64,000 nt of DNA from contig NZQV01000020.1 of NCBI GenBank assembly GCA_002696035.1, forward strand, positions 46,202 through 110,201, given 5' to 3'. Of this stretch, positions 27,875 to 36,245 are shown in pieces (the stretch's first letter is position 1; each line of letters begins with the position of its first letter). The position numbers and the translations under genes were made by a program. The notes under the pieces were generated by a model, which saw nothing but the letters and a program-made list of their open reading frames with translations, had not been told where the DNA came from and searched no databases. This stretch comes from Balneola sp. Lineage in GTDB: Bacteria > Bacteroidota > Rhodothermia > Balneolales > Balneolaceae.

Positions 27875-29032
27875 TTACTCTATCTCATCCGAATAAATAG
27901 TCGGGTTTGCTTCTCTTAAGTTATATGCGCTCCGCATCACTTCTCCATAAGCTCCGGCGCTGCGGATAGCAACCAGATCGCCACGTTTGACTTCCGGGAT
28001 GGAAATGTCTTTGCGGAAGGTGTCTGAACTTTCACAGATGGGGCCAACCACGTCGTAATTCTTCTCCGGTTTGGAGCTGGTTAACACATCAATACGGTGG
28101 GCCGCCTGGTACAATGCTGGACGAATGAGTTCGGTCATGCCGGCATCAACAATAGCGAAATTTTTGGTTTGTCCATATTTGGTATACAGTACTTTAGTGA
28201 TCAGGCTTCCGCACTGACCAACTACAGAACGCCCAAGTTCAAAGTGTAACTTTTGGTGGTCTTTCAGCTTGATGTTTTCTTCAAACAATTCAAAAAAGCG
28301 TTCAAAATCGGGCACTGAGTTATCGTTGGGATGACCATAATTTATTCCAAATCCCCCACCCACATTGATCACAGAAAGCTCAAACCCTTTGTCTTCAATA
28401 TGGTCATTCAGTGCGTTGGCTTTTTTGCACAATTCCTCAAACGGGGCGAAATTTTCGATCTGTGAGCCGATGTGGAAATGGATTCCGATCAGTTTTAGGT
28501 GTTCCAGTTCCGGAAGTTTCTCAAGAACCTCATCCAGATCTGAAGCGTTAATACCGAATTTATTTTCATTCAACCCCGTAGTGATGTATTCATGAGTATC
28601 TGCTTCCACGTTTGGGTTGAGCCGAAGTGCGATCCGGGCCGTCTTGTCCTGTTTTCCGGCAAGTTCATTAAGCACTTCCAGCTCCTGGGGAGACTCGCAA
28701 TTGAAGCAGAAAATATCGTGCTTCAAGCCAAGTTCAATTTCCTCATCACTTTTTCCGACTCCGGCAAAGGCGATATCACCAGGAGAAAAACCAGAGTCGA
28801 TGGCGCGCTGAATTTCGCCGCCACTCACGCAATCTGCTCCCAGTCCTGCTTCTTCAATCACCTTTAAAATTTTGGGCTGATTGTTCGCCTTCAATGCAAA
28901 ATGAACGTGGTATCCTTTCGAAAGTCCGTGTTTCTTGATCTTCTTGAGGGTGGCGTTCAGAACATCAAGATCGTAGTAATAAAAAGGCGTTTTTTGGTCT
29001 TTGAAAAAGTCTGTGACTTCCGCTGGAAACAT
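27875..29032 (-). CDS. lysA: Diaminopimelate decarboxylase
   Basis: A 385-residue PLP enzyme with an alanine-racemase-like barrel. Lys48 in HFALKANNQP binds PLP; GVGKSDEEI, HFHIGSQI, NVGGGFGI and the late GPICESSDTF block with the active-site Cys are all present. It makes lysine from meso-diaminopimelate, the last step of the pathway begun by the aspartokinase at 24465. It has a -7 box about 45 bp upstream and no visible terminator in the 7 bp before the convergent baiN stop. Confidence 0.95.
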   Translation of the reverse strand: MFPAEVTDFFKDQKTPFYYYDLDVLNATLKKIKKHGLSKGYHVHFALKANNQPKILKVIEEAGLGADCVSGGEIQRAIDSGFSPGDIAFAGVGKSDEEIELGLKHDIFCFNCESPQELEVLNELAGKQDKTARIALRLNPNVEADTHEYITTGLNENKFGINASDLDEVLEKLPELEHLKLIGIHFHIGSQIENFAPFEELCKKANALNDHIEDKGFELSVINVGGGFGINYGHPNDNSVPDFERFFELFEENIKLKDHQKLHFELGRSVVGQCGSLITKVLYTKYGQTKNFAIVDAGMTELIRPALYQAAHRIDVLTSSKPEKNYDVVGPICESSDTFRKDISIPEVKRGDLVAIRSAGAYGEVMRSAYNLREANPTIYSDEIE

Positions 29033-29076
29033 TTACAATGAGTTTTAAAGAATGAATGAGTGAATTTAAAGAGACA

Positions 29077-29084
29077 AAAAGATA
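29077..29084 (-). promoter_or_regulatory. Candidate -7 box of lysA
   Basis: Minus strand TATCTTTT 45 nt before the lysA ATG, one base off TAnnTTTG. Confidence 0.35.
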
Positions 29085-29230
29085 AGGAAATTTACCGCTT
29101 GGTTTGATAGGATTTGTTGATAGCGCGTATATTGATAGAATTGACAATTCATATATCGAAAATCATAAATCCAAAATCAGAACATTTTCTGTTTGACCAA
29201 ACACTAAAAAGCCGGTATAATTGTTATCGA

Positions 29231-29362
29231 ATTGAACAATCAGCCTAATCTTGAAAATTCAAGAGTGGAGGACCCAAACGTGGGGCGAATTCCAGATTCG
29301 GAAAGAGCATCTATCAGCTCCAGCCCGTCAGCTAACTTCACAGGCATTGATAGGAGATTGAG
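29231..29362 (+). ncRNA. c-di-AMP riboswitch (ydaO-yuaA type)
   Basis: The leader of the 29420 gene contains the conserved blocks of the ydaO/yuaA class in order: GGAGGACCCA (29267-29276), GTGGGGCGAAT (29280-29290), CCCGTCAGCTAACTTC (29324-29339), AGGC and TAGGAG (29351-29356), with closing pairing CAAT (29237-29240) with ATTG (29345-29348). This class binds c-di-AMP and usually lowers expression of potassium or osmolyte genes when the signal is high. The three genes behind it (TIM-barrel, CPA2 antiporter, APC-RCK permease) fit such control. No terminator hairpin is evident between the aptamer and the ATG, so the expression platform is unclear. Confidence 0.85.
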
Positions 29363-29419
29363 CGTGCCTTGTGCGTGAGCGGTCTTCACATCTTAAATTA
29401 ATATTACCAAACTACGCAC

Positions 29420-30082
29420 ATGAGTTTACAACAGCAGGATTTTTTGCTTTCTGCCAATAAATTCCAGATTCCGGAAGTGATTGCAGAAAGTCCCGGCATA
29501 CAGATCGGGAATACGTTGGTACATTCCGTTTTGTTGAGTACCGACCTCGCTTATATCCAAAACCTGGATTCCGATGCTATTATGACCGTCAATCCTTTTG
29601 ACAAGTCTACCGAGCTGGACAAAGTGATCATAGATTTTGTCCCGGAGCCGGTTCTTTGTGATGTAGGCGGTGGCCTTTTGAGGGAACAAAAAACCATAGA
29701 ACTGGCAAAAGGCGCTATTGGTGCGGGGGCAGCCGGGGTCGTGATCACCAAACCTACCGCTCCTGAGATCATTCAGAACATCCGGGCAGAATTTGATGGT
29801 TTGATCATATACACCGTTATGTTCGATGCTGAACCCTTCCAGGATCTGGCGCAGGCTGGGGTCGATATTTTTAACATATCTACTGGAGAATACACAGCAG
29901 CAAGTGTATCTGATATACGCGCTCAACTTCCGGACTTTCCCTTGATGGCTAGTGGTGGTCCTCACGACTCTGCCATCCGGGAAACGATAAAAGCCGGAGC
30001 CGATGCCATCGTTTTTAATCCGCCTACAGCAACGGAGATACTGCGAACTGTGTTCGATGAGTATCGTAGTCAACGCGTGTAA
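29420..30082 (+). CDS. Uncharacterised TIM-barrel (KDPG-aldolase/hydrolase-like) protein
   Basis: A 220-residue soluble protein. Repeating beta-alpha units such as PVLCDVGGGL, GAAGVVITKP, LIIYTVMFDAEPFQDLAQAGVDIFNIS, FPLMASGGPHDSAIRETIKAGADAIVFNPP indicate a TIM barrel of the type annotated as KHG/KDPG aldolase-like or hydrolase in Gram-positive genomes. The GGP and NPP loops resemble phosphate-binding sites. No function is established. It is the first gene behind the c-di-AMP riboswitch, 115 bp before the antiporter gene, so it may be tied to ion or osmolyte physiology; this is inference. Confidence 0.75.
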   Translation: MSLQQQDFLLSANKFQIPEVIAESPGIQIGNTLVHSVLLSTDLAYIQNLDSDAIMTVNPFDKSTELDKVIIDFVPEPVLCDVGGGLLREQKTIELAKGAIGAGAAGVVITKPTAPEIIQNIRAEFDGLIIYTVMFDAEPFQDLAQAGVDIFNISTGEYTAASVSDIRAQLPDFPLMASGGPHDSAIRETIKAGADAIVFNPPTATEILRTVFDEYRSQRV

Positions 30083-30197
30083 AGTAGTACAAACTTTAGT
30101 AACAGCATTTAAAATCATTTCAAAAGCTCTTTTAGGGGAAGGTTATACCCAAAAAGGGTGATCTTATAAACCTTTATAAAATCATTGGTATAGACTT

Positions 30198-32363
30198 ATG
30201 GACGTTTTTAGCGCAGCGCCTCATCACGATGTATTAGTGTTAGTTATTCAGGTAGGAGTTCTCCTGCTTGTAGCCCGCATGATGGGCGAAATTGCTCAGC
30301 GCCTCAATCAGCCTTCGGTGGTTGGAGAGATCCTGGCCGGTATTATTTTAGGCCCTTCATTACTAGCGGGCTTTGTTCCCGGAATTGGTGAATGGATCGT
30401 TCCTCAAAATGAAGTTCAGGGACATTTGCTGGAAGTAGTTAGCTTGATAGGAGCGATGTTTTTGCTCCTCATAACAGGCCTTGAAACCGATATCAGGCTT
30501 ATAAAACGGCACGCCAGAACAGCCATGGGCGTTTCCGGCGGGGGCATTATTGTAACTTTTGCTACCGGTTTTGTGCTAGGGCAAAATCTCCCGGATTTCC
30601 TGCTGGCAGATACCGGTGAGCGACTTGTATTCTCGCTATTTGTAGCCACAGCCATGTCCATTTCCGCAATTCCGGTGATCGCCAAAGTGCTCATGGATCT
30701 CAACTTGATGAGGCGCGATGTAGGGCAAACTATAATTGCGGCTGGCATGAGCGATGATACCATTGGGTGGATGTTATTATCGGTTGTAGCAGGCCTTGCA
30801 AGTGGCGAATCTGTAACGGCAGGAAGTGTGCTTCAGATCGTGGGAAGCGTGCTGGCATTCATGTTAGTTAGTTTCACTGTGGGTCGCTGGATGGTAAAGA
30901 AACTGCTGAATTACGTTCAGGATCAGGTGAAAAGTACAGATCGGTTATTGACGCTGGTGGTAGTACTTACGTTTCTTTGGGGGGCCATTACTCAGGCGCT
31001 GAATCTCGAAGCCGTTCTCGGTGCTTTTGTTATGGGGATTTTATTTGGGATGATGCCCCGCCTGCCCGACGAAGTTCACCATAAACTGGAAAGTATTGCA
31101 CTTGGAATTTTTGCCCCCATCTTTTTTGCTACTGCAGGATTGAAGGTAAATGTGATCAATCTTTTTGAACCGAGGCTACTGATCATAACCGGGATTGTGA
31201 TCTTTATCGCTACCTTTGGTAAAGTTGCAGGGACCTATATTGGCGCCCGGTTTATTGGAAAGAAAGATCACTGGACCTCGCTGAGCTTCGGGGCGGGACT
31301 GAATGCCCGTGGAGCGATGGAGATCATCATTGCGACCATTGGATTGAGATTAGGAATTTTATCGCAGGATATGTTTTCCATCATCGTGGTGATGGCTATG
31401 GCAACCTCGCTGATGGCACCATCTGCCCTGAAGTGGGTACTCAGTAAAGTAGAAATGGGCGCGGAGGAAGAGGAGCGGCTCAAAAAAGAAGAAATGGAAG
31501 CCGAGAGTATTGTGTCCGGCATTCACCGCGTGCTACTGCCGGTCCGCCGCAGAGATCAGGCTCCGGATAAACTATCCACACAGTCCATTGAATCACAGAT
31601 ATTGGCTCGGTTGGGGCAGAAAAATGATCTTTCTGTCACATTGATGACTGTTGCCCAGAAAGGAAATAAGGGCGAATGTGAGAAGTATTTGGATGAACTC
31701 GGCAAATTATTTGAAGGTATCGAGGTCACCAAAAAAGTGGTGGCAGATGTGAAGCCAGATAAGGCAATTATGGAAGAAGTAGAGAAGGATTATGACTTGC
31801 TGGTGCTGGGAGCAACAGAAAAAGATCCTGGTCGCAAGCATCTATTCAGTTCTTTTATTGATTATATGGTACGCGTCTCTCCTTGCCCGGTGATGATCGT
31901 TCAGCCTGAAGGGGAACCTGTAGGCTGGGATCCAAAACGGATCCTGGTTCCAACCAACGGAACTACTGCATCCACAAATGCGGCGGAACTTGCATTTGCT
32001 CTTGCTCAGGATAGTCCTTCTTGTGAAGTGACGGGATTGAATGTAGTTGAAGACGATCGACGCCCGGGACGTCCTTTCAAGATCTCTGAAAATAACTTCA
32101 ACAAAACTAAGAAAGAGATTGCCTCAGACTTGGTAGATGAGTTGAAAGAACGTGGAAAAGCTTTCAATGTAAACACAGAAGGTGTGGTTGAAGCGGGAGA
32201 AGAAGTGGAAGCTGTGATCACCGATTTCGTGGAAAGGAACGATATCGATCTGATGATACTTGGTACCAACATCCGCCCGGGTTCCCATAGATTGTACTTG
32301 GGGCCAAGAGTAGAAAATCTGCTCAAAAACGCAAAGTGCCCGGTCGTAATTTTCAATACCTGA
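30198..32363 (+). CDS. CPA2-type cation/proton antiporter with two universal-stress domains
   Basis: A 721-residue membrane protein. The N-terminal part (1 to about 410) has some 12 transmembrane segments with the KefB/NapA-like features QPSVVGEILAGIILGPSLL, LLLITGLETD and MSDDTIGWMLLS, the latter holding the acidic pair of CPA2 exchangers. The C-terminal part has two UspA-like domains (about 435-575 and 580-721), with LVLGATEKDPGRKHLFSS and LMILGTNIRPGSHRLYLGP as nucleotide-binding G-2xG-9xG loops. It exchanges Na+ or K+ for protons. It lies between two other genes of the c-di-AMP riboswitch operon. Confidence 0.9.
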   Translation: MDVFSAAPHHDVLVLVIQVGVLLLVARMMGEIAQRLNQPSVVGEILAGIILGPSLLAGFVPGIGEWIVPQNEVQGHLLEVVSLIGAMFLLLITGLETDIRLIKRHARTAMGVSGGGIIVTFATGFVLGQNLPDFLLADTGERLVFSLFVATAMSISAIPVIAKVLMDLNLMRRDVGQTIIAAGMSDDTIGWMLLSVVAGLASGESVTAGSVLQIVGSVLAFMLVSFTVGRWMVKKLLNYVQDQVKSTDRLLTLVVVLTFLWGAITQALNLEAVLGAFVMGILFGMMPRLPDEVHHKLESIALGIFAPIFFATAGLKVNVINLFEPRLLIITGIVIFIATFGKVAGTYIGARFIGKKDHWTSLSFGAGLNARGAMEIIIATIGLRLGILSQDMFSIIVVMAMATSLMAPSALKWVLSKVEMGAEEEERLKKEEMEAESIVSGIHRVLLPVRRRDQAPDKLSTQSIESQILARLGQKNDLSVTLMTVAQKGNKGECEKYLDELGKLFEGIEVTKKVVADVKPDKAIMEEVEKDYDLLVLGATEKDPGRKHLFSSFIDYMVRVSPCPVMIVQPEGEPVGWDPKRILVPTNGTTASTNAAELAFALAQDSPSCEVTGLNVVEDDRRPGRPFKISENNFNKTKKEIASDLVDELKERGKAFNVNTEGVVEAGEEVEAVITDFVERNDIDLMILGTNIRPGSHRLYLGPRVENLLKNAKCPVVIFNT

Positions 32364-32497
32364 TAGTTTATTTTGTTGTTAACCAACAGGTTGATATAAT
32401 TAGCATAGTTAAATAACCTAAGAACGACTCGTTAAAAACTGAGGTCGGTGAGGGCCGGTAATTGAAGCCGGCAGCATTCAGAATTATAAATGTTTAC

Positions 32498-34606
32498 ATG
32501 AAGCACAAAAAATTAGCAAAAGAACTTGGACTCTCAGATGTATATGCAATTGCAACCGGGGCTATGTTCAGTTCCGGATTTTTCTTACTTCCGGGCTTAG
32601 CTGCCGCTGAAACCGGACCTTCGGTCGTTTTAGCTTATCTGGTATCGGGTATCATTGTGCTGCCTACGATGTTTAGTGTGGCTGAATTGGCTACGGCCCT
32701 TCCGCGATCTGGTGGAACTTATTACATCATTGACCGAAGTCTTGGGCCTATGCTGGGCACCATTGGAGGGTTTGGATCCTGGTTAGCGCTGGTGCTCAAA
32801 AGTGCGTTCGCTCTCATCGGGATGGGGGCTTACATCTCTATTTTCTATGATGTGAATATTTTATACGTCGCAATCTTCCTAACCATAGTGTTTGGGATCC
32901 TGAACATTGTTGGAGCAAAAGAAACAACCTGGCTGCAAAAAGTATTAGTGGCTGCGCTTGTAACTATCATGTTTTTCTACATCATTCAGGGGGTTTTTCA
33001 AGTATTCTCTATGGATGTTTTCGCCGTAGCAGAAAAGCAATTCACCCCATTTTTTACGGAGGGTGTATTTGGTTTCTTTGCTACTGTTGGTATGGTTTTC
33101 GTTTCCTATGCCGGGCTCACCAAAGTGGCCAGTATAGCGGAAGAGGTGAAAGATCCTGACCGTAATATTCCACTTGGTATGTTCCTCGCTATCGGTACTG
33201 CGGTGGTCGTATATGTAGTTGGGGTGTATATTATGGTTGCCCTGCTTGATCCCGCCGCCTTCCGCGAAGATCTGACTCCCGTGGCTACAGCCGGAGAGGT
33301 GTTTTTGGATTGGTTGCCTGAACCGGGTGGTCTTATTTTAGTGGTAGTAGCTGCTGTGGCCGCTTTTGCCTCCACCGGAAATGCCGGAATTATGTCGGCA
33401 TCCAGATATCCGATGGCCATGGCGAGAGATAAATTGATCAACAAGCATTTTGCAACCGTTGGTAAACTTGGAACTCCGCACTGGTCAGTTATTGGAACCG
33501 TTGCGTTGATGCTATTTTTCTTACTGGCCTTTAACGTGGCAGAGGTGGCTAAGTTAGCTTCAGCTTTTCAGTTATTGCTGTTTGGATTGCTGAATTTGGC
33601 AGTCATTGTGATGCGGGAAAGTAAGATCGCGGAATACGATCCCGGGTTTAATTCTCCCTGGTATCCGTGGATTCAGATCATTGGAGTGATCTTTTCCATT
33701 ATTCTCATTTTTGAGATGGGCATCTTGTCGATTCTTTTCACCGTTGCGGTCTCGGCTGCATCTATCATATGGTACAAATATTATGCGCAGGATAAAGTTG
33801 AGCGGCAAGGAGCTATTTTCCATGTCCATGCCCGACTTGGGGAGAACAAAGATCAGGGACTGGAAGGTGAAATGAGGGGGATCCTTCGCGAGAAAGGGTT
33901 ACGTCAGGAAGATCCATATGAAGAACTTGTTTCCAGGGCGGATGTACTAGAGTTTGATTCAGAGACCGATTATGATACCATTTTCAGGGAATCAGCGGAA
34001 TGCCTGGCCGAAAAACTCAGTCTTTCTGTTGAAGAACTTCGGGAGCTGTTTATGACTTCTGAAGAAAACACTGCTATCCAGATCGCAGATGGAGTAGCAT
34101 TAAATCATGCCAGGTTGAAAGAAGATATCTCTCCGGAGCTTGTACTTGTACGGATCAGGGATGGGTACAGTAAAGAGAAGATCAACAAACGAGCTAAAGG
34201 AAAATCAGGAGACGGTAAACTACATTCCATTATTTTCTTTGTCAGTTCAGAGGCAAATACGGGTCAACATCTAAGAATTCTGGCTCACATCGCTGAGATG
34301 GTGGGCACTAAGAACTTCCTGCAACGTTGGGTAAATGCTGATAATGAAGAGGAAATCAGAGAAATACTCTTAAGAGACGAGAGATTCATCAAAATTACTC
34401 TAAGTCCGGACAATAAAACTCAACAATATATTGGCAAGATGATCAAAGAAGTTTCCTTCCCGGGACAAAGTCTGATCACGATCATACGCAGAAATGGAGA
34501 GATCAAAATTCCACATGGAATTACGGTGCTTCAGGAAGGTGATGAACTTTCTGTGATTGGAGAAGTAGAAGACATCGACGAGGTCAAAAAAATGCTCAAA
34601 GAGTAG
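32498..34606 (+). CDS. APC-family permease fused to PTS EIIA-2 and RCK_C domains
   Basis: 702 residues from the ATG at 32498; the earlier TTG frame is not used. The N-terminal 430 residues form about 12 transmembrane helices of the amino acid-polyamine-organocation type (GAMFSSGFFLLPG near the start). The cytoplasmic tail has an EIIA-2-like domain (about 480-630), with GVALNHARL holding His537 at the phosphoacceptor position and a typical HLRILAHIAEM helix. An RCK_C/TrkA-C domain (633-702) with YIGKMIKEVSF, IIRRNGEIKIPHG and LQEGDELSVIGE ends the protein. RCK_C domains bind c-di-AMP in other transporters. It could import amino acids or potassium (KimA is an APC protein). A GCCGG/CCGGC hairpin (32454-32472) lies in its 134-bp leader. 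Confidence 0.88.
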   Translation: MKHKKLAKELGLSDVYAIATGAMFSSGFFLLPGLAAAETGPSVVLAYLVSGIIVLPTMFSVAELATALPRSGGTYYIIDRSLGPMLGTIGGFGSWLALVLKSAFALIGMGAYISIFYDVNILYVAIFLTIVFGILNIVGAKETTWLQKVLVAALVTIMFFYIIQGVFQVFSMDVFAVAEKQFTPFFTEGVFGFFATVGMVFVSYAGLTKVASIAEEVKDPDRNIPLGMFLAIGTAVVVYVVGVYIMVALLDPAAFREDLTPVATAGEVFLDWLPEPGGLILVVVAAVAAFASTGNAGIMSASRYPMAMARDKLINKHFATVGKLGTPHWSVIGTVALMLFFLLAFNVAEVAKLASAFQLLLFGLLNLAVIVMRESKIAEYDPGFNSPWYPWIQIIGVIFSIILIFEMGILSILFTVAVSAASIIWYKYYAQDKVERQGAIFHVHARLGENKDQGLEGEMRGILREKGLRQEDPYEELVSRADVLEFDSETDYDTIFRESAECLAEKLSLSVEELRELFMTSEENTAIQIADGVALNHARLKEDISPELVLVRIRDGYSKEKINKRAKGKSGDGKLHSIIFFVSSEANTGQHLRILAHIAEMVGTKNFLQRWVNADNEEEIREILLRDERFIKITLSPDNKTQQYIGKMIKEVSFPGQSLITIIRRNGEIKIPHGITVLQEGDELSVIGEVEDIDEVKKMLKE

Positions 34607-34758
34607 CAGTTATGCAGTGATGAAGCACTGAGTTTTAAATATAAAAATCGTGCGACCACTGAAAAGCCAATGATGATTAACGAAGCTTTAAAAAGCTAAA
34701 AGGAAGGTAGCCTAAACACCAATAAAGTGGTCCGACGAATCAGAAGAAGCATTCACCT

Positions 34759-34780
34759 GTCGCAAGTGTCCGCTTGTGAC
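34759..34780. repeat. CAAGnGTCCGCTTG-type palindrome
   Basis: GTCGCAAGTGTCCGCTTGTGAC is a semi-palindrome of the same family as 9346, 9398 and 59297. It lies in the 284-bp gap between convergent genes 34606 and 34891, in which I see no terminator. Confidence 0.5.
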
Positions 34781-34890
34781 ATTGGTTGGGTTAATCCCCT
34801 AGGCTGTTCCCGCTAACAAGCTCTGGCTTTAATTGGATCTAAGAAGTTGCTGCACATGTCATTCGTCAGCGGATGCTCATAACTTATGGA

Positions 34891-36150
34891 TCACTTCCCA
34901 AGCTTCGCCAAGATCTCATCAAAAGTAAGGGAAAGTTCTTCACTCTCCTTCATATTTCGAAGGGTAAATTTACCTTCTTCCAGCTCATTATCACCAATGA
35001 TAATAGTATAACGGGAATTCTCACGATCCGCATCTTTCATCTGAGCTTTCATGGACCGGCCCTTGTAATCCATAGTGGCAGAAAGTCCTGCTTCGCGAGC
35101 TTTGGGGAGGTGAGTTAAAGCCCAGGTCCGGGCGACATCTCCAAGCGTTACAAAATAAACGTCTACCGTTTTTTCTTCTGCCAGTTTAATATCCAATTCC
35201 TCACAGGCGATCATTAGTCGCTCCATGCCGGCTGCAAAACCAACTGCGGGCGTAGGCTGCCCTCCAATCTCTTCCACCAGCAGATCATAACGACCACCAC
35301 CGGCCAAAGCATCCTGCGAGCCGAGATCAGGGGAAATTAGTTCAAAAGCAGTGCGCGTGTAATAATCCATCCCGCGTACCAAATGAGGATCCAGCGTGTA
35401 ATTGATACCGAGCTGACCCAAATACTCTTTCACTTTCTCAAAATGCTCAGTCGATTCCTCATTCAGGTAATCCTGAATAACCGGCGCCTTTTGTATGAAT
35501 TCCTGATCTTCAGGTTCCTTGGAATCTAGGATTCGCATCGGGTTTTTCTCAAACCGTTTTTGGGAAAGATCACTCATCTTATCCAGATTTGGCTTCAGGA
35601 AGCTCTTCAATGCTTCTTTATACGCTTCACGGCTTTCCGGGTCACCCACCGAATTCAGCTTCAACTCAAAGTTATCAATTCCTACCCGTTGATATACGCG
35701 AATCATTAAGGCAATGATCTCCACATCGGCTACCGGATCATCACTGCCGATCACTTCAGCCCCAAACTGATGAAACTGACGCTGACGTCCTTTTTGTGGT
35801 TTTTCAGCCCGAAACATTGGCCCTATATAATACAACTTCTGCGAACCGCCCCTCTGCTCGAGGTGGTGTTCCACAAAAGCACGCACCACCGGTGCCGTGA
35901 GCTCCGGACGCAACACATAATGACTATCCCCTTTTTGAAACGCAAAGATCTCCTTAGACACAATATCCGTTAGCTGCCCGATGCCCCGAACAATCAGTTC
36001 CGTCTGCTCCATGATGGGCGTTCGGATCTCTTCAAAATTAAACTTTGCCGCTTCTTCGTGAATGATGTTCTCCAGTGCTCTCCATTTAGGAGATTCATCG
36101 GGGAGAATATCCACCATTCCAACGTGCGAAGTGTATTTGGGTTTAGCCAT
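34891..36150 (-). CDS. hisS: Histidine-tRNA ligase
   Basis: A 419-residue class II aminoacyl-tRNA synthetase. It shows motif 2 in YIGPMFRAEKPQKGRQRQFHQFGAEVIG, the histidine-specific LVRGMDYYTRTAFE, and GGGRYDLL, with a C-terminal anticodon-binding domain (about 325-419). RPELTAPVVR is the motif just after the N-terminal region. It charges tRNA-His in the cytoplasm. It has a candidate -7 box 44 bp upstream and stands alone. Confidence 0.97.
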   Translation of the reverse strand: MAKPKYTSHVGMVDILPDESPKWRALENIIHEEAAKFNFEEIRTPIMEQTELIVRGIGQLTDIVSKEIFAFQKGDSHYVLRPELTAPVVRAFVEHHLEQRGGSQKLYYIGPMFRAEKPQKGRQRQFHQFGAEVIGSDDPVADVEIIALMIRVYQRVGIDNFELKLNSVGDPESREAYKEALKSFLKPNLDKMSDLSQKRFEKNPMRILDSKEPEDQEFIQKAPVIQDYLNEESTEHFEKVKEYLGQLGINYTLDPHLVRGMDYYTRTAFELISPDLGSQDALAGGGRYDLLVEEIGGQPTPAVGFAAGMERLMIACEELDIKLAEEKTVDVYFVTLGDVARTWALTHLPKAREAGLSATMDYKGRSMKAQMKDADRENSRYTIIIGDNELEEGKFTLRNMKESEELSLTFDEILAKLGK

Positions 36151-36193
36151 GTGTGTATTTGGGTTGAAGTGAAATCGGGTTAAAAGATTGGCC

Positions 36194-36201
36194 GAAAGAT
36201 A
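36194..36201 (-). promoter_or_regulatory. Candidate -7 box of hisS
   Basis: Minus strand TATCTTTC 44 nt before the hisS start, one base off TAnnTTTG. Confidence 0.35.
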
Positions 36202-36245
36202 AGGGGAGTGGGGGAGAGTTTCTTAAGGGAATTTGTAACTCTGAA

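Noticed and set aside
29426-30118. 230-residue open frame opposite the TIM-barrel gene
   Set aside because: Shadow frame: Cys/His-rich translation without any recognisable motif, while the plus frame has barrel repeats and the riboswitch upstream.
32364-32497. Second c-di-AMP or other riboswitch in the permease leader
   Set aside because: Only a 5-bp GCCGG/CCGGC hairpin and a GAGGTCGG word; none of the ydaO blocks recur.
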